A DNA stretch of 64,000 nt, taken from the NCBI GenBank assembly GCA_023248495.1, contig JAHFEK010000006.1, positions 1 to 64,000 on the forward strand. Reading direction: 5' to 3'. Every line of letters begins with the position of its first letter. The stretch's first letter is position 1. Positions 56,301 to 63,195 of this stretch are shown here, one piece after another. This stretch comes from Nitrospinales bacterium (GTDB taxonomy: Bacteria; Nitrospinota_A; UBA7883; JACRGQ01). A program made the position numbers and the translations under genes. The notes under the pieces were generated by a model. It was given only the letters and a program-made list of their open reading frames with translations, did not search any database and was not told the origin of the DNA.

Positions 56301-56687
56301 ATGAGCGAAATCATGGGACGAAAAGGGATAAGCCGGCTTTTGCCGCTGGCTCTGCTGACCGCCGTTCTCTTCACCGTCAGCCCCGTCATCGCCGAGGAGG
56401 ATGAAGATGAAAAACCGCCGGCCGACTTTGTGATGAAAGACACCGGCGAGAGCGACTGGGTCATGTTGAGCCATGCGAAACACGAGAAAAAAGTTCCTAA
56501 ATGCACCTCCTGCCACCCGAAAGTTTTCTCGTCCAAAATGGGGCGGACCAAGGAAACGAAGGGTGAACTGAAAATGACCGCGATGGAAAAAGGTGAATTC
56601 TGCGGCGCGTGCCACAACGGCAAAGATAATTTCGACGTTAAGGTGAAAGATGATTGCATAAAGTGCCACAGCGTTAAAAAGGAATAG
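56301..56687 (+). CDS. Periplasmic 3-heme cytochrome c7-like carrier
   Basis: 128 aa with signal peptide (LLPLALLTAVLFTVSPVIA) and GGGAGGTGG before the ATG. Three CxxCH sites: CTSCH, CGACH and CIKCH. A His-rich segment (LSHAKHEKKVPKC) gives distal ligands. This is the c7/PpcA type of small periplasmic shuttle. It ends 2 bases before the convergent 18-heme gene. Confidence 0.9.
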   Translation: MSEIMGRKGISRLLPLALLTAVLFTVSPVIAEEDEDEKPPADFVMKDTGESDWVMLSHAKHEKKVPKCTSCHPKVFSSKMGRTKETKGELKMTAMEKGEFCGACHNGKDNFDVKVKDDCIKCHSVKKE

Positions 56688-56689
56688 CT

Positions 56690-58675
56690 TTATTGCGCCG
56701 CGGAAACGCCCGGCGGCGGGGCGATGCCGTCAAGTTTCTTTTTCAACTCCTTGGCGGCGCGTTTGATCGGCTTTGGATTATGCATGCCGTGGCTGCCGTC
56801 GTTTACGATCCCCAGGACAAATGTCCGGGCGTTGTCCACGGCGGCTTTCTGCTCCGCCGATAGATTCATTTTCACGGCGCGGGTGATGCCGGCGTTCAAA
56901 TCATCGATGAGGGCGTCGGTGTCTTTCACGCCTTTTCTCATTTTTTCCGCGTAGACGGGATCCTTGTGACAGGCGGCGCAATCCTCCGGCGTCACCTCTT
57001 TGCCGTTCATCTGGTGGCACTTGGTGCACGGGAAATCAAGGCTCTTCATGCTCGGCTCATCCACCGCGTTCCAGCGCCCCTGAATGATGTCGTTTTGCGG
57101 CGTATGGCACTCTTCGCACTTCTTCGTAATTTTTTGCTTGTGGTGGCACGGGGCGCATCCCGCTTTGTCGATGGTCAGCTCGGCATGTTTCACGGCGATG
57201 CTGTGGCACCGTTGACATTCAAATTTACCGCCGGTATGGGTCTTGTGATTGAACGGGAGACCGGCATAGAGCGGCGCCACTTTGTCCAGATAGAAGTGGC
57301 AGGTGAGGCAATCGGCGTTAGGTTTTCGTTCCTTCATGCCGGCGCGCGGCAGGATTAGGGAAATCTTGCCTTGTTTGCCGATGTTCGCGAGGGTGGCCCG
57401 CGCCGCTTCCAGAATCTCGTTCGCATAACGGACGTTATGCACGATGTTGCCGCGCGCGACGATGGCCAGATTCCCGCGCACGGCGGCCACTTCCGCTTTT
57501 GCCCCTTTACCGGCGAGATGCCCCTCCAGCGCCGCCGCCGCATTGTTGAGCGCGACGACCCGCTCTTCAGCGTCGTGTTGCCATGTTTTTATAAGCTTGT
57601 TAAACCCCCGCCCGTGGCAGGTATCGCAGCTTTTACCGCTGGCATAGTAAGTGCCGGGGCCTTTTTCCCCCGCCGCTGTCAGACCATGGGAAATGTGGCA
57701 GCCCCGGCAGTTCAGCCCAATCTCGTACATCCGGTTCGGCAGGGGGGGTACGCCGCTGGCCCCCTCGCCGGTGAATAGGGTGATCGTGGCGTTATGGTGC
57801 CGCGGGTGGCAGGTTTGGCAATCCGCCACCGTTGTGGCGTCGCCGGGGCGGAGCTTGTGTTCAATGGCGAGATGGCACCGCTGGCATTCGATTTTGTTTT
57901 CGGAAATATGCTTTGCGTGCATAAGGCTGGTGTTTTTGAATTGGCCGAGCCGTTCGTTATCCCAGTGGCACGCGAAACAGTTTTGCTTGGCAACGGGGCC
58001 GGTTCCCTGCACGGTGTGGCTGTGGCAGGTCTGGCAGGCCAGTTTCTCGCGCAGCACGATGCTATGGTCATAGCGAAGCTCGCCGGCCTTTGAGCGGCGC
58101 AGCATCACGTCGCGGTCGTGACAAACGGTGCATTCGGCCTGTTTCGGCGTGACGCCCCCCTCTCCCGCTTTAAAGTGGCAAAGGTAACAGGCGGTCGCCG
58201 TGACGGTTATATGCAGCCCCTGCACAATCTGCGAGTGGCAACTGGTGCAGCGGAGCTTTTTGCCCCCCTTCAAATCTCCCAAGTGCGGCGTGTGGTCGAA
58301 TACTACCCCTTCTTTAAAGTTCACCCTCCCCCGAAGGAGGCGTGTTTCGTGACAGCCGGTCCGGAGGCAGCTTTCATCCGGGATCTCGGCCCACGGACGT
58401 GATTTTTTATATGTACGCGAAGTGTATTTCACCAATTGCACCAAGCCGTTCAGTTTGCCGGCGATGGCCCCTTTGAGACCCGGGGCGAAGTGGCATTCGA
58501 TGCATTCGACCTTATTGTGCGATGAATTCCGCCAACTGTCGTAAAACGGCTGCATGTAGTGGCATGTAACGCAAAAACCGGAACGGGACGTGAACATGGC
58601 CGTGCCAGCCGTGAGAATCGCAAGTCCGACGAGCGAAAGGACGGCTATGGTGAGCGCCCTTTTGAGCTTACCCAT
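56690..58675 (-). CDS. NapC/NirT-type inner-membrane multiheme cytochrome c, 18 heme sites
   Basis: 661 aa. One N-terminal membrane anchor (AVLSLVGLAILTAGTAMF) is followed by the NapC/NirT opening GFCVTCHYMQPFYDSWRNSSH and CIECHFAPG. I count 17 CxxCH sites plus one wider CX4CH (CLRTGCH), which can also bind heme. After the NapC-like part the protein adds ~550 residues carrying the remaining sites, some 2-3 times more than a normal NapC. The likely role is to oxidise membrane quinol and pass electrons to the periplasmic carriers of this locus. Confidence 0.9.
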   Translation of the reverse strand: MGKLKRALTIAVLSLVGLAILTAGTAMFTSRSGFCVTCHYMQPFYDSWRNSSHNKVECIECHFAPGLKGAIAGKLNGLVQLVKYTSRTYKKSRPWAEIPDESCLRTGCHETRLLRGRVNFKEGVVFDHTPHLGDLKGGKKLRCTSCHSQIVQGLHITVTATACYLCHFKAGEGGVTPKQAECTVCHDRDVMLRRSKAGELRYDHSIVLREKLACQTCHSHTVQGTGPVAKQNCFACHWDNERLGQFKNTSLMHAKHISENKIECQRCHLAIEHKLRPGDATTVADCQTCHPRHHNATITLFTGEGASGVPPLPNRMYEIGLNCRGCHISHGLTAAGEKGPGTYYASGKSCDTCHGRGFNKLIKTWQHDAEERVVALNNAAAALEGHLAGKGAKAEVAAVRGNLAIVARGNIVHNVRYANEILEAARATLANIGKQGKISLILPRAGMKERKPNADCLTCHFYLDKVAPLYAGLPFNHKTHTGGKFECQRCHSIAVKHAELTIDKAGCAPCHHKQKITKKCEECHTPQNDIIQGRWNAVDEPSMKSLDFPCTKCHQMNGKEVTPEDCAACHKDPVYAEKMRKGVKDTDALIDDLNAGITRAVKMNLSAEQKAAVDNARTFVLGIVNDGSHGMHNPKPIKRAAKELKKKLDGIAPPPGVSAAQ

Positions 58676-58823
58676 ATGATTTATTAAACCTTCCCCGTGA
58701 TGCTTTTATTATACCATCCCGCGCGAAACGCCTAATGCATTATTGAAACCGGGGGTAAACCAAAATGTGCGTATGGAAGATCATCACTGGCAAATGGAAG
58801 TAGGACGCGAAGTGTAAACTCCG

Positions 58824-58855
58824 CGAAGAATCCCTTTCCGGAAAGGGATTCTTCG
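58824..58855. repeat. Intergenic palindromic repeat, copy 3 (perfect 32-base palindrome)
   Basis: CGAAGAATCCCTTTCC/GGAAAGGGATTCTTCG is perfect. CAGAATGAC follows at ~58870, as in copy 1. It lies in the 238-base gap between the 18-heme gene and hsdM, where no ORF is convincing. Confidence 0.8.
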
Positions 58856-58913
58856 TCGCCCTGCTCCTCAGAATGACATGCATGTGCAGTTTTTCAACAT
58901 CCTGCTAAATGCA

Positions 58914-60332
58914 CTATTCGACCAAGTATCCTTGCAGCCAAAGAACGCCGGTGATGCATTTTCCCAATTCCAACATGCAGTCAGCGTCCAATGCCGAATC
59001 CGCGATATAAAGAAAAACATTGAAATCATAATCGTCAGGGCGCATCAGTGTCGCTTTTAACCGGCTTAGGTCAATTCCCCGAACATGTATCCTCTTAATC
59101 TCATCCACCTTGACCATAAAGTCATAATCATCACTTCCAAGGTCTTCCCGCTGGAAAAGGATTGCCGCCCCATCAAGAGATATTTTTATTGGTTCCAAGC
59201 TATCAGAAACATCTGGACGGCCCGCCTGACGCATAGCCTTTAACTTTTCAGGATCATCAATCACAACCTCATTGTGTTTGGGGTTGCCAGCCATGTAAAC
59301 CAAGCCCGACAACATGAACTTTGCTTTCATTCCTGGATGATACTTATCCCGGTTCTTATAGTAATGCGTATCAAAGAAGGAGATGGGAGCGCAACCGGCA
59401 ATGGTGCCTAAAATAGTCCCTATGCTCACCACATGTTGAACGAAGTTTAGCTGTTTGTTGCTGGTGGTTGCCCAAAAGTCGTCCCGCTCGTAAGTCATTT
59501 TGTCCTGCTGTTTCTCGCCGTTCTCCCCCACGATAGTGACGCTGCTCTTTTTGCCGAAGGGTGGATTCGTCAGCACCATATCCACCTCTTCAGCTACTTT
59601 GCCGCGCAGGGCGTCTTTGCTTTCGACCGGGCTTTCGTCGCCACCGATGCCGTGCAGGTAGAGATTCATGGCGCAAAGGCGAACCACGCTATCCACTATG
59701 TCCGCGCCGCGCAGGGCTTTCTCTTTAAGGTGGCGCGCGGCCCCGTGATCCAGCTTTTGGTGCTTCTCGATGTAATCGTAAGCGGCAAGGAGGAACCCGC
59801 CGGTACCGCAGGCCGGGTCAGCGATTACCATTCCGGTCTTGGGGCGCATTACCTCCACCATCGCGCGGATGAGCGGGCGCGGCGTGAAGTACTGTCCCGC
59901 CCCGCCTTTTACGTCGGATGCGTTTTTTTCCAGCAATCCTTCGTAGATGTCACCTTTAACGTCGGTGCTCATGGAGGACCAGTCTTCCTTGCCGATCATG
60001 TTTATCAGGTGGGCGAGCTTGGCGGGGTCGGATATCTTGTTCTGCGCTTTTTTGAAGATGACGCCGAGCAAGCCGGGATACTTGCCCAACGCTTCAAGAA
60101 TGTGGCGGTACTGGATTTCCAATGCGTCGCCGTCCAGCTTGGCAAGGGCCTTCCATTGGTATTCTTTCTGGATTCTTACATCCTTCCCCTGCTCCATCCG
60201 CTCCTGCGCCATTTTGAGGAAGATGAGGAAGGTTATCTGCTCAACGTAATCGCCATAGGAAAGGCCGTCGTCGCGCATGACGTGAGCGTAGTTCCAAACT
60301 TTCTGGACAATGGCGGCGCTGTTTTCGGTCAT
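58914..60332 (-). CDS. hsdM: Type I restriction-modification M subunit with a non-HsdM C-terminus (chimeric)
   Basis: 472 aa. Residues 1-~302 are clear HsdM: the N-terminal helical domain (KVWNYAHVMRDDGLSYGDYVEQITFLIFLKMAQER), SAM motif I ADPACGTGGFLLAAYDYI, motif IV LTNPPFGKK and LNFVQHVV. After about residue 302 (base ~59426) the sequence departs from HsdM (SIGTILGTIAGCAPISFFD...). The usual VVPDNVLFEGG..., LPTGIF and FF(D/E) segments are missing. The last ~170 residues match no family I know and contain a twice-repeated DDYDF motif. The methyltransferase fold is thus incomplete. A rearrangement or a novel fusion are both possible. Confidence 0.8.
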   Translation of the reverse strand: MTENSAAIVQKVWNYAHVMRDDGLSYGDYVEQITFLIFLKMAQERMEQGKDVRIQKEYQWKALAKLDGDALEIQYRHILEALGKYPGLLGVIFKKAQNKISDPAKLAHLINMIGKEDWSSMSTDVKGDIYEGLLEKNASDVKGGAGQYFTPRPLIRAMVEVMRPKTGMVIADPACGTGGFLLAAYDYIEKHQKLDHGAARHLKEKALRGADIVDSVVRLCAMNLYLHGIGGDESPVESKDALRGKVAEEVDMVLTNPPFGKKSSVTIVGENGEKQQDKMTYERDDFWATTSNKQLNFVQHVVSIGTILGTIAGCAPISFFDTHYYKNRDKYHPGMKAKFMLSGLVYMAGNPKHNEVVIDDPEKLKAMRQAGRPDVSDSLEPIKISLDGAAILFQREDLGSDDYDFMVKVDEIKRIHVRGIDLSRLKATLMRPDDYDFNVFLYIADSALDADCMLELGKCITGVLWLQGYLVE

Positions 60333-60376
60333 TTTTGTTCTCTGATTATAATGGCTACGGCTCGTTGATGACCGTG

Positions 60377-60721
60377 TCAGGAAGGAAACTCGGCTTTAAG
60401 GATACGTTCGACCTTATCTTGCAGGGCTGGCGCTTCCACCGTAGCGGCACTCCAGACGAGAACCCAGTCCACTGAAAAATAGGCGTGTACAACATAGTTG
60501 CGGAAATCCGTGATTTTTCGCCACGGGATATCAGGATATTTTTCTTTGACCCCTTGCGGCAATTTGGAGGCCGCTTCCCCTATAACTATCAGTTTCATCA
60601 ATACGGCGCTTTTTACAACGTCGCTATCCATGAACTTTTCAAAAGTAACACCTTCAATAAAAGAGCGTATCGCCTTTGCGGCTTCCACTATATCCGCAAG
60701 ATAAAGCTTTTCACGCCGCAT
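60377..60721 (-). CDS. hepT: HepT-like HEPN ribonuclease toxin
   Basis: 114 aa. The RNase motif Rx4HxY is intact in FRNYVVHAYF. The helical HEPN (DUF86) pattern surrounds it (VVKSAVLMKLIVIGEAASKLP). In the HepT-MntA systems studied, MntA adds AMP to the motif Tyr to silence the toxin. The gene overlaps mntA by 11 bases. It sits inside the type I region between hsdS and hsdM, and could act as a guard or addiction module. Confidence 0.93.
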   Translation of the reverse strand: MRREKLYLADIVEAAKAIRSFIEGVTFEKFMDSDVVKSAVLMKLIVIGEAASKLPQGVKEKYPDIPWRKITDFRNYVVHAYFSVDWVLVWSAATVEAPALQDKVERILKAEFPS

Positions 60722-61013
60722 AAAAAACTTTCGAGCTGTTTAATACCTCATCCCGGATGATGGGATTAAGCCCCCTTTTGGAAACGAGGTCCACTTTTCG
60801 GCCGAGAATATCAGCAAGCTCGTGCTGCATTCCGATGAATTCCAAAAGCCCTATTTTTGCATCCGGCATGAACTCCACAAGAAAGTCGATGTCGCTTTGA
60901 TCGGTAAAATCGTCCCGCACGGCGGAACCGAAAACGGAAAGCTCCCGCACCTGATACCGTTTGCATATCCCGGCGATGGCCTCTTTCGGCAATTCAATTT
61001 TTATTGCGTTCAT
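60711..61013 (-). CDS. mntA: MntA-type nucleotidyltransferase antitoxin
   Basis: 100 aa. The nucleotidyltransferase motif GSx10DxD is intact: FGSAVRDDFTDQSDIDFLVEF. KVDLVSKRGLNP is the later strand of the MNT fold. It should AMPylate the cognate HepT. It starts 14 bases downstream of hsdS on the same strand, so it can be co-expressed with the restriction genes. Confidence 0.93.
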   Translation of the reverse strand: MNAIKIELPKEAIAGICKRYQVRELSVFGSAVRDDFTDQSDIDFLVEFMPDAKIGLLEFIGMQHELADILGRKVDLVSKRGLNPIIRDEVLNSSKVFYAA

Positions 61014-61027
61014 TTTTATACTTTCCT

Positions 61028-62587
61028 TTACCTTACGCCCATTTTAGCCTGTTTTCGTGGTTTGGCGGAATGGGACTCACGGTTCCTCTTTAAATCCCGT
61101 CCTTTCTCTCTTTCGGCTTGGATACGCTTGAGGAGTTCGCTGGCCGGTTCGTCGTCCGGGTTTTGCGGCACCAGCTTCCCCTCGAACGCCTTTTTCAGGA
61201 TGGACTGGCGGAGGCTCTTAATAATTGGCTCAACCTTAAAAACACTTTGCTCAATGTGCTTTATTCTGCTCAGAAGTTCCTCGTATTCTTCTATCAGGAC
61301 ATGTTGTTCATGCAGTGGGGGCAACGCGACTGGTATTTTCCTTATGATACCTAGATTTAAAATTTCCATCGTCCCTCCGTGCGAGGCAATCTTGAACAAA
61401 TGTTTTACTTGTGGTGCCTGCAAATATATTTGCACATACTTGGATAAAACGAGCTTGTTGTCTAAAGACACTTTCACAAGGCGTGGATTTATTATGCCCG
61501 GCTCACAATCTTTAGGGAGGATTAATACCCTTCCAATAGTTCCAACCAAACTAATCAACATATCGCCCGGTTTGATCGCGCAGCTTTCAAGTTCTTCATA
61601 CAACTTTCTATCAACGTAATAATCACCATATCTATGGTCGTTCCTAATAACTTGCTCTTGACCATATATTTTGTAACCAGCCTTGGAATACATCGACTTC
61701 TTAAGAGAAGAACCAAATGGTCCGGCTTTTAGGGAATTGTCTTCATCGGTCGCTAGTATCTCAAGGTTTATCCATACCCACCCCTCGGGCAATTCGGGGA
61801 GGGATGAAGTATCAGGGGAAGCGGGTTCCTGGTATTTTTCTTTCCATTTGTCGTCTTTGGGGGTGATGCCTTTGCGTTTGAAGTCGGCCAGCTGGGCTTC
61901 TTCCCACTTTTTGCGGCGTTCTTTCAGGATGCGGTCGAGAAGTTTTGAGGCGGGTTCCAGCTTGGCTTTGTTCTTTTCGCGCCACTTTTTGGTGAGTTCA
62001 CCGGTGACGGCGGCCTTTAGCACAGATTGGCGGTACTGCTTTAAAAGCGCCTTCGCTTTTTCCAGCGCCTTCACCCCCGCATCCAGATTGCTGAAAAGCT
62101 CCTCAATCTTCGCCACAATCCTCTTTTGCCCATTGAGCGGCGGAAGAGGCAAGGTGATCGTTCTTAGTTTTGATGCATTAACATTCTGCAAAGCTATGCC
62201 ACTGCTGAGTTCAGAAATATTTTTCCAATATCGCGAACTTTGTAAAAAATAAGCTAAGTAGCTTGGATTAATCAGAGGACGAAATCGAATTAAGTAAGAT
62301 GCAAATACAGATTTGGCGGGATTCTTGATTAATGAACTTACACCAATTGACCCAGCTCTGGAAATTACAATATCTCCATCGTTCAAAAGATACTTATTGA
62401 GATTATAAGGCTCCTCGTGGCAGAAAGGAACATCGTTCCAATTTATTGGCCCCGAAGTAATATCTGTGGTTCTTAGAAAGTAGATTTTGCCCGTTTTGGA
62501 TGCTTTGGTTGTCCATCCATACTGTGGATATGCACATACCTCATCAAGAGTGCTCTCAACCCACCCCTTCGGCAGTTCCTCGCTCAC
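61028..62587 (-). CDS. hsdS: Type I restriction-modification specificity subunit
   Basis: 519 aa from GTG at 62587. Two target-recognition domains (~residues 5-165 and ~265-430) each end in a conserved segment: LPLPPLNGQKRIVAKIEELF and VALPPLHEQHVLIEEYEELL. A long central and a C-terminal coiled-coil spacer follow each (ALLKQYRQSVLKAAVTGELTKKW; SLRQSILKKAFEGKLV). It chooses the bipartite DNA site. The start codon overlaps the stop of the hsdR 3' remnant (GTGA), so hsdR once directly preceded it. Confidence 0.94.
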   Translation of the reverse strand: MSEELPKGWVESTLDEVCAYPQYGWTTKASKTGKIYFLRTTDITSGPINWNDVPFCHEEPYNLNKYLLNDGDIVISRAGSIGVSSLIKNPAKSVFASYLIRFRPLINPSYLAYFLQSSRYWKNISELSSGIALQNVNASKLRTITLPLPPLNGQKRIVAKIEELFSNLDAGVKALEKAKALLKQYRQSVLKAAVTGELTKKWREKNKAKLEPASKLLDRILKERRKKWEEAQLADFKRKGITPKDDKWKEKYQEPASPDTSSLPELPEGWVWINLEILATDEDNSLKAGPFGSSLKKSMYSKAGYKIYGQEQVIRNDHRYGDYYVDRKLYEELESCAIKPGDMLISLVGTIGRVLILPKDCEPGIINPRLVKVSLDNKLVLSKYVQIYLQAPQVKHLFKIASHGGTMEILNLGIIRKIPVALPPLHEQHVLIEEYEELLSRIKHIEQSVFKVEPIIKSLRQSILKKAFEGKLVPQNPDDEPASELLKRIQAEREKGRDLKRNRESHSAKPRKQAKMGVR

Positions 62588-62690
62588 GCTACCAAGGCTC
62601 CGTTAAGGTCTTCGATAATGTGGACGGGTGTGGGGCAGGTGAGTCCCATCATGGCGTCGGCCCAAGCGAGGCCCTTAAGGTTATCCGCAG
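62584..62690 (-). pseudogene. Remnant of a second hsdR 3' end
   Basis: Reading the minus strand in the frame ending at 62584 gives DNLKGLAWADAMMG...IIEDLNGALVA then stop. The end matches the C-terminus of the window's HsdR (QIIDDLNGALVA). At the DNA level ACCAAGGCTCCGTTAAGGTC matches ACCAAAGCTCCGTTAAGGTC at the true hsdR end (63203-63222) with one difference. No other part of an hsdR copy is present. Confidence 0.75.
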
Positions 62691-62765
62691 CTCGCGCTGG
62701 GCCGTTGCGTAGTCCCCTCCTTCGGCCTTTTCGACCCACTCTTTAACGAGAGGCTTCAGCTTCAT
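62649..62765 (-). pseudogene. Truncated HEPN-domain gene
   Basis: 38 codons from ATG at 62765: MKLKPLVKEWVEKAEGGDYATAQREL, the typical first helix pair of a HEPN protein, then out of family and stopped. The rest is lost at the junction with the hsdR remnant. It overlaps the MNT gene by 23 bases, as such pairs do. Confidence 0.75.
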
Positions 62766-63075
62766 GGAGCGTTTTGCCCTTGTTGATGATGTCGGAAATA
62801 AAAAAATCATCCCATGCCAGCCGTTGCCGCACCTGATCGGGAGACCGTACAAGAATATCCACCGGAAGGGTGGTGCCGACCCGCGCCAGTATTTCACACG
62901 CCTTCCGGGCCGGTTTCCCTTTGAAAGGCATGACGACAAGCAAATCAACATCTGAAGCATCGGTTGGCGTGCCCGTGGCATATGAACCAAAGAGAATTAT
63001 TCTGTCGGGATTATATGCCTCGGCGATACGCCGGGAAAGATTGCGGATTTCCGCGATAGTTATCTTTTTTCCCAT
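62743..63075 (-). CDS. MNT-type nucleotidyltransferase (partner HEPN gene broken)
   Basis: 110 aa from ATG at 63075 (MGKKITIAEIRNLSRRIAEAY). A start 13 codons earlier is possible. The active motif is intact (LFGSYATGTPTDASDVDLLVV). The following C-terminal strands (LPVDILVRSPDQVRQRLAW) suit the HEPN/MNT two-gene type with PF05168 partners rather than the shorter MntA. With its HEPN partner truncated to 38 codons, the pair is non-functional as a toxin-antitoxin unit, although the MNT enzyme may be active. Confidence 0.88.
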   Translation of the reverse strand: MGKKITIAEIRNLSRRIAEAYNPDRIILFGSYATGTPTDASDVDLLVVMPFKGKPARKACEILARVGTTLPVDILVRSPDQVRQRLAWDDFFISDIINKGKTLHEAEASR

Positions 63076-63195
63076 ACCTAAAACCCCTTCGCCATCCGCC
63101 CGAAAACCCGTCAATCATCCTAATCTGTTACCGTCTTAACTAGCTTGAGTATAACATTTCCCGGATACGGTTTGATTCCCGGAAATCACCGCGAA

